Source: Streptosporangium oxazolinicum
GTDB lineage: Bacteria; Actinomycetota; Actinomycetes; Streptosporangiales; Streptosporangiaceae
Direction of reading: 5' to 3'
DNA length: 64,000 bases
NCBI RefSeq assembly: GCF_039537505.1
Contig: NZ_BAABAQ010000003.1
Location: forward strand, 733,097 to 797,096
This document shows positions 32,597-40,658 of the stretch, one piece after another; within the stretch, counting starts at the first letter, position 1; each line of letters begins with the position of its first letter. The position numbers were made by a program, and so were the translations under genes. The notes under the pieces are model-generated. The model was given only the letters and a program-made list of their open reading frames with translations. It was not told the origin of the DNA and made no database searches.

Positions 32597-33690
32597 GAGT
32601 TTCCGCACGTGGCGCCGTGATCGGCGGCGCCTGGGTGAAAGGCGACGTGGAGGTCGGCGACGGGCGGCTCGTCCGTGCCGGCCTGCCGTCGACCGGGCAG
32701 GGGTACGTGCTCCCCGGCCTCGTCGACCTTCAGGTCAACGGGTACGGAGGGGTCGACTTCAACGCGGCGACACCGGAGGGGTTCGAGGCGGCGTTCGCGG
32801 CGCTCACCCGCGACGGCGTGTTCCACGTCCAGCCCACCGTCATCACCGACTCCGAGGAGAACGTCGCCGACCGGCTGCGCGTGCTGAAGAAGCTGCGAGA
32901 GGCGAGGCCGCGCGGCGCGAAGGTCGTCGGCGTGCACGCCGAAGGGCCGTTCCTGTCCCCGCACCACCGCGGCGTGCACCGGCCCGAGTACCTGCGTGAC
33001 CCCGACATCGCCATCGTGCGGCGGTTCCTCGACGCGGGCCCGCTGCGCACGATCACCGTCGCCCCCGAACTGCCCGGCGCCCCCGAGCTGATCGCCTGGG
33101 CCGCCCGGCAGGGAGTGATCGTACAGGCCGGGCACTCGGGCGCCGACGCGCCGACGGCTCATGCCGCGTTCGACGCGGGCGCCCGCGCGGTCACGCACCT
33201 GTTCAACGGGATGATCCCGTTCGGCCACCGCGCTCCGGGCATCGCGGGCGCGACGCTCGCCCGCGAGGACGTCGCCATCCAGCTCATCGCCGACGACATC
33301 CACCTGTCGCGCGAGACCTCGCTGTTCGCGCTGAAGGCCGCCGAGCACCGCACCATGCTCGTCACCGACGCCGCCTCCCCCGCCGGGGCCGGCGACGGCG
33401 TCTTCACGGTGGGTGGCTTCACGGTCACGGTCACCGACGGGATACCGCGCCTTCCCGACGGCACGCTCGCGGGCAGCACGGTGACGCTCCTGCAGCAGGT
33501 GCGCAAGCTCATCGAGCACGACTGGCCCATCGACCGCGCCGTGAACCTCGCGAGCCGCGCGCCCGCCCGCTTCTACGGGCTCACCGGTGTGGGCGAGCTG
33601 ACCCTCGGCGGCCCGGCCGACCTCGTCGTGACCGACGAGAACGTCGACGTCGAACGCGTGCTCGTCGGCGGAGAGGAGTTCGTGGCGTGA
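32593..33690 (+). CDS. nagA: N-acetylglucosamine-6-phosphate deacetylase
   Basis: 365 residues of the NagA amidohydrolase family. It has YVLPGLVDLQVNGYGG at the barrel start, the metal-binding Glu in GVHAEGPFLSPHHRGVH, the metal His residues in QAGHSGAD and THLFNGM, a DDIHL motif and the catalytic Asp in VTDAASPAG. It removes acetyl from GlcNAc-6-phosphate in the cytoplasm, giving GlcN-6-phosphate for the SIS protein upstream. The ATG overlaps the stop of the GntR gene (ATGA). Confidence 0.92.
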   Translation: MRVSARGAVIGGAWVKGDVEVGDGRLVRAGLPSTGQGYVLPGLVDLQVNGYGGVDFNAATPEGFEAAFAALTRDGVFHVQPTVITDSEENVADRLRVLKKLREARPRGAKVVGVHAEGPFLSPHHRGVHRPEYLRDPDIAIVRRFLDAGPLRTITVAPELPGAPELIAWAARQGVIVQAGHSGADAPTAHAAFDAGARAVTHLFNGMIPFGHRAPGIAGATLAREDVAIQLIADDIHLSRETSLFALKAAEHRTMLVTDAASPAGAGDGVFTVGGFTVTVTDGIPRLPDGTLAGSTVTLLQQVRKLIEHDWPIDRAVNLASRAPARFYGLTGVGELTLGGPADLVVTDENVDVERVLVGGEEFVA

Positions 33691-34367
33691 ACGTCCTTCC
33701 CCGCGGGCTCATCGTCTCGCTCACCCCGTCCCCGCGGTCTCCCTGGCAGGACGTGGACGACGTCGTCCGGCTGGCCGCCGCCGCGCAGACCGGAGGCGCC
33801 GTCGCCGTCAAGGTCGACGGGCCGGACGCCGTACGCGCGGTGAAGCGCGCCGTCCCCGGCTTCCCCGTGCTCGCCGTGAACATCGACGACTCCCACGGCG
33901 GAATCGTGCGCATCACGCCGACGCTCGCCCACGCGACCGCCCTCGTCGAGGCCGGCGCCGACATCGTGGAGCTGGAGGCGGACTCGGCGGCGCGTCGGCA
34001 CGACGGCCAGGACCTGTTCGAGCTGATCTCCTCGTTCGCCGCGTTCGGCGTGCCGGTCAAGGCCGGTGTGCCGGGACTCGACGACGCGCGCACCGCCGTA
34101 CGGGCGGGCGCCGCGATGGTCAGCTCGTCGACCATGGGTTATCCCGCGAAGGCGAACACGGGTCCGCTGCCCGATCTCGGGCTGGTGGAGACCCTGGTGG
34201 CCGGCGCCGGGGTACCGGTCGTCGCCGAGCGCGGCTACTCGGCGATCGCCGACGTCCGCGCGGCCATGGACGCCGGCGCGCACGCCGTCGTGGTCGGCTC
34301 GGCCATCGTCGACCCGGTCTGGCTGACCGCCCGTTTCGCGGGCGCGACGTCCATCCCCGTCCCGTAG
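33687..34367 (+). CDS. nanE: N-acetylmannosamine-6-phosphate 2-epimerase-like protein
   Basis: 226 residues of the NanE-like TIM-barrel family: LIVSLTPSP at the N-terminus, AVAVKVDGPDAVRAVKRAV, ADIVELEAD and VVAERGYSAIADVRAAMDAGAHAVVVGSAI. NanE converts ManNAc-6-phosphate to GlcNAc-6-phosphate, the NagA substrate. The start is a GTG overlapping the nagA stop (GTGA). No NanA aldolase is in view, so the imported sugar may be ManNAc or a related sugar and not sialic acid. It is the last gene of the operon. Confidence 0.82.
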   Translation: MNVLPRGLIVSLTPSPRSPWQDVDDVVRLAAAAQTGGAVAVKVDGPDAVRAVKRAVPGFPVLAVNIDDSHGGIVRITPTLAHATALVEAGADIVELEADSAARRHDGQDLFELISSFAAFGVPVKAGVPGLDDARTAVRAGAAMVSSSTMGYPAKANTGPLPDLGLVETLVAGAGVPVVAERGYSAIADVRAAMDAGAHAVVVGSAIVDPVWLTARFAGATSIPVP

Positions 34368-34574
34368 CTCCCCGCGAAACCGGCCGGAGGCGCGCAGGAC
34401 CAACGGGCTCCCGGCCGGGTCACGCGGGGCAGCGCCACCGTTCTTCCAGTCTTCCAGGAAACGACGTGCGTACCGCCGCCGGTGATGTGCGCCTCGTCGG
34501 CCGTGTGCACGGCGGCGGCCGGTTCCGAGTTTCTGGAACTCCACTCCGCATCAGGAATCAGTGAGATGGTGTGT
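34368..34574. other. Spacer after the amino-sugar operon
   Basis: A weak inverted repeat (CCGGCCGG at 34379-34386 with CCCGGCCGG about 30 bases later) may end the operon. Otherwise nothing is seen before the aldo/keto reductase remnant. Confidence 0.35.
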
Positions 34575-34797
34575 TCACGGGATCAGGCCCTCGGCGGCGA
34601 GGTCGGTCCACAGGGTTTCCGGGACGGGCTTGGCGGTGAGTTCCGCGTTGCGGGTGACCTCGGCGGCGGAACGGGCGGATGACCACGCTGGCGACGGCCG
34701 GGTGGCGCAGCGGGAAGGCCAGGGCCGCCTGGGGGTGATGTCGTGGCGTTCGCAGACGGCGGCGATGCGGTGGACACGCTCCGGGAGCGGGCCGGGA
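34575..34797 (-). pseudogene. C-terminal remnant of an aldo/keto reductase gene
   Basis: About 220 bases are nearly identical to the 3' end of the intact aldo/keto reductase gene at 38388-39350, including the stop codon (GGCCTGATCCCN-TGA). Relative to the intact copy there is a 2-base deletion near 34678 and a 4-base deletion near 34735, so the frame is broken. The match stops abruptly at 34797, just before the end of the phosphotransferase gene. This is a decayed partial duplicate. Confidence 0.88.
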
Positions 34798-34807
34798 CAT
34801 GGTTGTA

Positions 34808-35701
34808 TCAGCTCAGCGGTCGCCAGTGCCTCCAGGGGCGAGGACCGCTTTCGCCACGGATCGCGGCCAGCCGGGCGGTCGCCTCCCCGCGCATCGCGGG
34901 GTTTTCCATACCGATCTGGGCGGCCATGGTGACCATGCGAAGCTCACGGATGTCACGCAGGACGGGAAAACCCTTCCAGCTCATCACGTCGTGACCGTAG
35001 ATCGCGACAAACTCGGCGTACTGGTCTTCGGAGATCCCGCCGAGTGTGTCGTACTTGACCGCCGTGGACACCAGATCCCATTCCGGCGGCCCAAGGGCAC
35101 TGCGCTCGAAGTCGGCCAGGATTACGCGACCGTCGCCGGTCGACAACACGTTGCCGACCCAGGCATCCCCGTGCACCACGCGGTGCGGCAGTCCCGGCGG
35201 CAGCTCGGCGTACCCGCGTTCAAGATCCTCCAAGCGCTCGCGCAGCCAGTCGTGCTCTTCGGGAGTGAACATGTCGGCCTGATCGATCCGCTGAGCGAGC
35301 TGTACGAACGGAGCCAGCGGGGGAAGCTCGAAATGCGCCGGAGGGGTCAGACCGTGCAGCACCCTCAGCGCGGCGGCAACGTCCACGGAGGTGCCGTACT
35401 CGTGGGGCGGCAACTCCCGCCAGAACGTCACCGCCCTGCCATCCGCCTCGACCGGCTGGTCCAGGTCGGGGACGACTCGTACGGCGGGCACTCCGGCGGA
35501 TTCCAGCCAGCGGGCCACGCGTACCTCCTTCGCGGCGGTCTGGAACCGTCCCTCCCGCGTGACCCGTGCGACGACACCTTTCGGCAACCGGTAGATGGCG
35601 TTCTCGCTGAAGCGGATGGACTCCGCACCGGACGCGTCGATCCCGGCCCGGCGACAGGCGGTACGCAGGGCGTTCAGTGCCGCGTCCCGTGGAGTGTTCA
35701 C
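34808..35701 (-). CDS. Aminoglycoside phosphotransferase-like (APH/choline kinase fold) enzyme
   Basis: 297 residues of the APH phosphotransferase family: nucleotide-side segment NAIYRLPKGVVARVTR, catalytic loop VVHGDAWVGNVL (HGDxxxxN) and metal motif ADFERSALGPPEWDL. Family members phosphorylate aminoglycosides, homoserine, choline or sugars; nothing here shows the substrate. It starts at a GTG with GGAGGTCC upstream. It lies in the accessory segment between the two aldo/keto reductase copies. Confidence 0.82.
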   Translation of the reverse strand: MNTPRDAALNALRTACRRAGIDASGAESIRFSENAIYRLPKGVVARVTREGRFQTAAKEVRVARWLESAGVPAVRVVPDLDQPVEADGRAVTFWRELPPHEYGTSVDVAAALRVLHGLTPPAHFELPPLAPFVQLAQRIDQADMFTPEEHDWLRERLEDLERGYAELPPGLPHRVVHGDAWVGNVLSTGDGRVILADFERSALGPPEWDLVSTAVKYDTLGGISEDQYAEFVAIYGHDVMSWKGFPVLRDIRELRMVTMAAQIGMENPAMRGEATARLAAIRGESGPRPWRHWRPLS

Positions 35702-35830
35702 CCGTGGACCTCCAGGATCCGGTGTCAGAGGTGTCCACGTTCAGGGGAAGGTGCCCTCGCCGACGCCGAACATCCCAGTCCTGGTCATGACCAGCAGCCT
35801 ATGGTCGGTTCTCGAAGAGGGAGCAGGGGA

Positions 35831-37207
35831 TCAGGCTGAGCGATAACCCGTCGTCAGGGCACGCAGTTCCCGCACGGCGGGTAGGGCACGCGCCTTCTCC
35901 GGAGCGACGTCCGACACGATGCGGGCCGTGGCCTTGACCCGGACGTCCCACCGTGTCGCCGGGAGCGCCTCCACGAGACTCAACGCCTGTTGCGCGCCTT
36001 GTTCCGGGTCAGTGCGAGCATGCAGCGCCGCGCTGTGTAGTGCCATCAGAACCGAAGTACGGTGCTCCAGCGGATAGAGACCTTCAGCAGCACTCTGTGC
36101 TTCGGCGGCTCGTCTGGCATCTCCGGCGAGCGTGTAGATCAGACTCCGGTCGAAGTACGTTCCGCATAGTGCCCAGTTGGAATCAAGGCCGATGATCTGA
36201 GATGGAAACTGGTCGAACACATCCTCGGCCTCGCGCAGGGTGGCCACCGCTTCGGCATGGCGGCCCAACGTGGCGAGAGTCTGAGCTTCGGCGCAGAGGG
36301 CGGCCACCAGCGGCACACTGGGACGATCCCCGGCGAGACGGCTGGCCTGCTGAGCCAGAAGAAGCACGTCGTCGAGATTTTCACCCGGATCCGTCCTCCG
36401 GTAGAGCACTTCCCGGCCTGTCAGCCACGCCGCCAGCAAGGTGTCTCCGGAACGCTCGCTCAAGCTCCGGGTCTTCCCCCACCATCGTCGCGCCTCACGA
36501 CGATTGCCCAGGTCGAACCACTTCCCGGCGATCAGGGACGCGTGCCGCGCGGCGGCGTGGGCGAGGTCACGGTGCACCGGCTCGGGCTGAGACCGGCTCA
36601 GGTGAGGGGCCATGTCGGCGAAGTCGGCGGCCAGTCCGGCGAGGACGACGGCGGGCGGATCGACATACGCCCGCTGGGCATGGAGGTCGGCGGCGTCCTC
36701 CCAGTCGTCGATCATTTCCTGTGACACGCTCGCACCGGAGATCCTGGGTTCGGACGCCTGCCAGGCGTCCGTCAGTGTGGCCAGCACGGGCGCCACCGCG
36801 CCGCCGACAGCAACGGCGGCGGCGTCCCGCATCAGTCGTCTGCGCTCCATGTCTCCGCCCTCGTCACGCGTTGAGGCTTTTGCATCGACTGCTTCGACGG
36901 TACCCCTTCGCAGCCGATCGGTCTCCGCCATGGCCGCACGAAGCGCCTGTGTCACGAGTTCGCCCCCCGCGCCGAGTTCGGCGTCGAGAAGGGTGATCGC
37001 CTCGAAAGACGGGCGGTTCTTCCCCTGCTCCCATTTGGCGATGAGCGAGTAGTCCCACCGGATCCGGTCGGCGAGGCCGCGCAGGCTCAACTCGCGCCGC
37101 TCCCGCCAGGCCCGCAGGGTACGGCCGAACTCCTGCCAGCCCGCCGAAGTCTTCGATGTCAATTGTCCGGTCACGTCCGCCCTCGCGATCCGTTGCACAT
37201 GTTGCAT
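35831..37207 (-). CDS. XRE-family helix-turn-helix regulator with TPR-like tail
   Basis: 458 residues. The Cro/C1-type HTH lies at about 26-82 (FGRTLRAWRERRELSLRGLADRIRWDYSLIAKWEQGKNRPS). The rest is helical and TPR-like, with many Ala/Leu repeats such as AAWLTGREVLYRR and LATLGRHAEAVATLREA. Large XRE-TPR proteins in actinomycetes often act with small neighbouring proteins; three small genes lie divergently beside this one. The N-terminal start is taken as the ATG at 37207, but an internal TTG closer to the HTH is possible. Confidence 0.82.
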   Translation of the reverse strand: MQHVQRIARADVTGQLTSKTSAGWQEFGRTLRAWRERRELSLRGLADRIRWDYSLIAKWEQGKNRPSFEAITLLDAELGAGGELVTQALRAAMAETDRLRRGTVEAVDAKASTRDEGGDMERRRLMRDAAAVAVGGAVAPVLATLTDAWQASEPRISGASVSQEMIDDWEDAADLHAQRAYVDPPAVVLAGLAADFADMAPHLSRSQPEPVHRDLAHAAARHASLIAGKWFDLGNRREARRWWGKTRSLSERSGDTLLAAWLTGREVLYRRTDPGENLDDVLLLAQQASRLAGDRPSVPLVAALCAEAQTLATLGRHAEAVATLREAEDVFDQFPSQIIGLDSNWALCGTYFDRSLIYTLAGDARRAAEAQSAAEGLYPLEHRTSVLMALHSAALHARTDPEQGAQQALSLVEALPATRWDVRVKATARIVSDVAPEKARALPAVRELRALTTGYRSA

Positions 37208-37346
37208 TGCCTCCGACGCAACCCTGTGCGTCTTTTCCCGTGCGCTGAGTCACTTTGACTATGGCACCGGTAAGCGTCATACGAAGCGAAACTCCGCAGG
37301 CGTGCAAGGTCATGCGGGGTTCCCTGATCGCGAAGAGGTGCGATCC

Positions 37347-37730
37347 ATGGACAACCACAAACCCGTTCCGCCCTGCGTTGACGAGGCCACCGTCCAAGCT
37401 CAGGACAGGGCCCTGGCGGTCGTGCAACGCCTTCTCACCGGGCGGGGCATCTGCGCCCACCGCCATCACACGATCAGTCTCGGGCTCTTCGCCACCCCTG
37501 AGGTTATCCGGCCCGACCGTCCTCCGCTTCGGTCGTGGATGAGCCGCCATCCGCCCGAGCTGGCCGTGATCGGCTCCCAGGGGCGAGATGCCACGGTGAC
37601 CGTCGAGGCGTGTTCCGGCTGCTATCTGGTGGCTGTGCGTGGCGGCGACACGGAGGCGGTCCGGTGTGAGGAGCCGGAGAAGGTCCTGGATCTCATCCTC
37701 GCGATGAGGCGGATGGGGCGTACGCCATGA
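37347..37730 (+). CDS. Small conserved-looking protein, unknown
   Basis: 127 residues starting MDNHKPVPP, with AGAGGTG upstream; the frame extends to 37302, but the ATG at 37347 has the better site. It contains RALAVVQRLLTGRGICAHRHHTISL, a WMSRHPPELAV block and the cysteine pair EACSGCYLV. It is the first of three overlapping small genes divergent from the XRE regulator. I do not recognise a fold. Confidence 0.65.
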   Translation: MDNHKPVPPCVDEATVQAQDRALAVVQRLLTGRGICAHRHHTISLGLFATPEVIRPDRPPLRSWMSRHPPELAVIGSQGRDATVTVEACSGCYLVAVRGGDTEAVRCEEPEKVLDLILAMRRMGRTP

Positions 37731-38035
37731 CCGCGCCCGCGATGTACGGGTCGGCGGCGGTGGACGCGGCGGAGAGGCTCCGGGAGGCGCTGGCGGGTCA
37801 TGAAATCACCGCTGATGTTCACGACGGCTACGGGCTGGCGCTGGTGTCGGTCGGGGTGGGTCTGGTGGTGTGGTCCAACGGGGAGCGGTTTTGGTGGCAC
37901 ACCGGCTGGAACGCCGAACGTCGGCGCGCTGTCTACGCCTCCCAGGAGGCGACCGACCCCGGCCGGGCCGCCCGGCGGATCGCGCGCCTATGTGAAGCGG
38001 CTCCACCCGCGCCAGGCACCGGGAGCCCGCTATGA
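37727..38035 (+). CDS. Small protein, unknown, coupled to its neighbours
   Basis: 102 residues. Its ATG overlaps the stop of the previous gene (ATGA) and its stop overlaps the next start in the same way. The middle reads EITADVHDGYGLALVSVGVGLVVWSNGERFWWHTGWN, a compact beta-rich domain. The conserved overlaps support real translation. Confidence 0.65.
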   Translation: MTAPAMYGSAAVDAAERLREALAGHEITADVHDGYGLALVSVGVGLVVWSNGERFWWHTGWNAERRRAVYASQEATDPGRAARRIARLCEAAPPAPGTGSPL

Positions 38036-38265
38036 CGTTGGCGGAACTGAGGAAGCTCTATGGCCACACCTGGACGATCGCGGAGGGGGCCGGGGGCGGC
38101 TGGTACGCCGTGCGGCGCGCGAACATGTCGGCGTACGGGCTTGAGCACGGCCTGTCCAACGTCCGGTGCGGGACGACCCTGCTGGAACTGGCCCGCCGCC
38201 TGGACGCGGAGACGCAACTGGAGGACCAGCCCTGGCGACGCGTACCACTGAGGACAGCACCGTGA
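38032..38265 (+). CDS. Small protein, unknown, third in the coupled trio
   Basis: 77 residues, starting MTLAELRKLYGHTWTI with ATGA overlap. It contains GGGWYAVRR and a C-terminal SNVRCGTTLLELARRLDAET helix, a pattern I have seen in small actinomycete proteins near XRE regulators. Function unknown. Confidence 0.65.
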   Translation: MTLAELRKLYGHTWTIAEGAGGGWYAVRRANMSAYGLEHGLSNVRCGTTLLELARRLDAETQLEDQPWRRVPLRTAP

Positions 38266-38387
38266 CACAACGCGTAGACGGGCACGGCGCCGCAAGTCCT
38301 GAGAGGAGTGGCGCCTTCGCGCCTCAATCCCGGTCCCGAGCCGGGCATCGGATCAGCCGGATGCCGGGCTCCGGGATCAGGACGCGT

Positions 38388-39350
38388 TCAGGGGATCAGG
38401 CCCTCGGTGGCGAGGTCGGTCCACAGGGTTTCCGGGACGGGCTTGGCGGTGAGTTCCGCGTTGCGGGTGACCTCGGCGGCGGAGCGGGCGCCGATGACGA
38501 CGCTGGCGACGGCCGGGTGGCGCAGCGGGAAGGCGAGGGCCGCCTGGGGGAGGGTGACGCCATGGCGTTCGCAGACGGCGGCGATGCGGCGGGCGCGCTC
38601 CAGGAGCGGGCCGGGGGCGGGGGCGTAGTCGTAGGTGCCCGCCGGGTCGTGGGTGGCGAGCAGGCCGCTGTTGAACACCCCGGCGGCGAGCACCGAGACG
38701 CCGCGCTCGGCGCACAGCGGCAGCAGCTCCTCCTCCCCCGACTGGTCGAGGAGGGTGTAGCGCCCGGCGAGCATGACCAGGTCAACGCCGGTCTCGCGGA
38801 CGAATCCGGCGAGCATCCCCGCCTGGTTCATGCCGACCCCGACGGCCTTGACGACGCCCTGGTCGCGCAGTTCGGCCAGGGTCGGGTACGCCTCGGAGAC
38901 GGCCTGCTCCCAGTGGTCGTCCGGGTCGTGGATCAGGACGACGTCGATCGCGTCGAGGCCGAGCCGCTCCAGGCTCTCCTCCAGCGACCGCAGGACCCCG
39001 TCACGGGAGAAGTCCCACACCCGGCGCAGGTCGGCGGGAACGTCGAAACCCTGGTCGTCCCGGCCGAAGGGGCCGTCGCCGACGGTGGGCACGATGAGGC
39101 GGCCGACCTTGGTGGACAGGGTGTAGGAGTCACGGGGCCGCTCGGCCAGGGCGGCGCCGAGCCGCCGTTCCGACAGGCCGAGCCCGTAGTGGGGCGCGGT
39201 GTCGAACAGGCGGACCCCCGCCTCGTAGGCCGCGTCCACCGCCGCGCGCGCCGCGTCCTCGCCGACCTCGGAGAACAGGTTCCCGATCGGGGCCGCGCCG
39301 AAGCCGTACCTGCTGACCTGCACCGCTCGCTCCGTTCTGTACGGCTTCAT
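38388..39350 (-). CDS. Aldo/keto reductase, likely L-fucose (D-threo-aldose) 1-dehydrogenase
   Basis: 320 residues of the aldo/keto reductase family with the catalytic set visible: Asp in VRLFDTAPHYGLGLSE (Tyr in PHYG), Lys in LSTKVGR and His in VLIHDPDDHW. This FucDH branch oxidises L-fucose to L-fuconolactone with NAD(P). It is the distal gene of the minus-strand fucose cluster. The ATG at 39350 gives the family N-terminus; the frame to 39623 upstream is non-coding. A broken copy of its 3' end lies at 34575-34797. Confidence 0.85.
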   Translation of the reverse strand: MKPYRTERAVQVSRYGFGAAPIGNLFSEVGEDAARAAVDAAYEAGVRLFDTAPHYGLGLSERRLGAALAERPRDSYTLSTKVGRLIVPTVGDGPFGRDDQGFDVPADLRRVWDFSRDGVLRSLEESLERLGLDAIDVVLIHDPDDHWEQAVSEAYPTLAELRDQGVVKAVGVGMNQAGMLAGFVRETGVDLVMLAGRYTLLDQSGEEELLPLCAERGVSVLAAGVFNSGLLATHDPAGTYDYAPAPGPLLERARRIAAVCERHGVTLPQAALAFPLRHPAVASVVIGARSAAEVTRNAELTAKPVPETLWTDLATEGLIP

Positions 39351-39572
39351 GGTTCTCGTACGGTGGGGCGTCCTGCCGGACCGAGACGCCCCGCATAACC
39401 TCATATCCGGACAAGACTCTCGCACCCGGACGGCGCCCCGCATCACTTCGCACCGGACGACGCTCCGCCGCGTGGCAGGAAGTGGCAGAAGTGGCAGGAA
39501 GACGTCCCCGCGCCGCCGCACGGGTGTGCCGTGCCGCTTCACGGGGACGGGTCCTCGCGCCACTTCGCCTCC

Positions 39573-39599
39573 CTCGTACGGCCTGAGCCTCCGTACGAG
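39573..39599. terminator. Hairpin in the gap before the aldo/keto reductase gene
   Basis: CTCGTACGG and CCGTACGAG pair around a 9-nt loop. With the next palindrome it lies between the fucose permease stop and the aldo/keto reductase start, a 294-base gap, so it may end or weaken operon transcription. Confidence 0.45.
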
Positions 39600-39622
39600 T
39601 TCACGGTCTTGTCCGGACTTCA

Positions 39623-39641
39623 CGCTCCTGTCACAGGAGCG
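39623..39641. terminator. Palindrome just after the fucose permease gene
   Basis: CGCTCCTGTCACAGGAGCG is a 9-bp inverted repeat around one base, starting 4 bases past the permease stop. It could be part of a terminator or an operator. Confidence 0.5.
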
Positions 39642-39644
39642 GCG

Positions 39645-40658
39645 TCAATCTTGGGCCTTGCCGCCCGCCAGGCGGCTGATCATCAGGGCGACCAGGATGA
39701 TCGAGCCGTAGACGAGCTGCTTCCACTCGCCGGGGACGCCCTTCAGGGTGAGGATGTTCTCGACGAGGCCGATCACCAGGACACCGGTGAGCGCGCCGAG
39801 GATCGTGCCCTTGCCGCCGTCCATGCTGACGCCGCCGATGACGGCCGCCGCGAAGGCCATGAAGATCCAGCCGACGCCCTGGTTGGCACTGATGCCGCCC
39901 AGGCGGCCGGTCTCCAGCACTCCGGCGAGCGCGGCGACGATGCCGCCGATGACGAAGACGACCCAGACGACCCGCTCGACCCTGATGCCGGCCGCGCGGG
40001 CGGCGTCGGCGTTGCCGCCGATGGCGTAGAGCGAGCGGCCGCCCCGGAAGTAGCCGAGGGCGACGATGGCCACCGCGAAGAGGACGCCGGTGATCCAGAT
40101 GGCCGCGGGCAGGCCCAGCCAGTTGGCGCTGCCGAGGTAGAGGAACGACTCGGGCAGCTCGAACAGGCTCTTGCCCTGGGTGAGACCCAGCTGCAGGCCG
40201 TGCACGACGATCATCATGGCCAGCGTGACGATGAAGGCCGACAGCTGGAAGCGCAGGATCAGGAAGCCGTTGAAGGCGCCGACCAGGCCGCCGACGAGCA
40301 GGCACAGCGGGATCGCCAGGATGCCGGGCAGCTCCAGGCCGAACCCTCCGGCCGCCACCGGGATGACCAGCATCACGCCGACGGCGGGCGCCATGCCGAC
40401 CGTGGACTCCAGCGACAGGTCGAACTTGCCGGCGATCAGGATGAGCGCCTCGGCGAGAACCACCAGGGCCAGGGCCGACTGCTGTTGCAGCACGTTGGTC
40501 AGGTTGCCCGGGGTGAGGAAGATCGGGTCCACGAAGGAACCTGCGATCAGCAGAACGACGATCACCGGGACCAGGGTGAGGTCGCGGAACCGCCCGAGCT
40601 GGATGCGACGGCCCTGTGGGGCGGCCAGCACGGGCGGAGGGGTCTTTGTCGTGGTCAT
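39645..40658 (-). CDS. Fucose ABC transporter permease (RbsC type)
   Basis: 337 residues with about nine to ten membrane helices and RbsC-type signatures: ALVVLAEALILIAGKFDLSLES and the ATPase-contact loop GRSLYAIGGNADAARAAGIRV. The ATG overlaps the stop of the ATPase gene (ATGA). It is part of the L-fucose operon, so L-fucose is the likely substrate. Confidence 0.9.
   Translation of the reverse strand: MTTTKTPPPVLAAPQGRRIQLGRFRDLTLVPVIVVLLIAGSFVDPIFLTPGNLTNVLQQQSALALVVLAEALILIAGKFDLSLESTVGMAPAVGVMLVIPVAAGGFGLELPGILAIPLCLLVGGLVGAFNGFLILRFQLSAFIVTLAMMIVVHGLQLGLTQGKSLFELPESFLYLGSANWLGLPAAIWITGVLFAVAIVALGYFRGGRSLYAIGGNADAARAAGIRVERVVWVVFVIGGIVAALAGVLETGRLGGISANQGVGWIFMAFAAAVIGGVSMDGGKGTILGALTGVLVIGLVENILTLKGVPGEWKQLVYGSIILVALMISRLAGGKAQD

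Noticed and set aside
34808..38265. Phosphotransferase, XRE regulator and small genes as a phage-defence or toxin-antitoxin island
   Set aside because: No nuclease, toxin fold or other defence signature is visible in the proteins; the evidence is only gene size and neighbourhood.
34575..38400. Direct repeats around the accessory segment as attachment sites of an integrative element
   Set aside because: No integrase, transposase or tRNA lies at either end, and the repeats are parts of a coding gene; a duplication explains them better.
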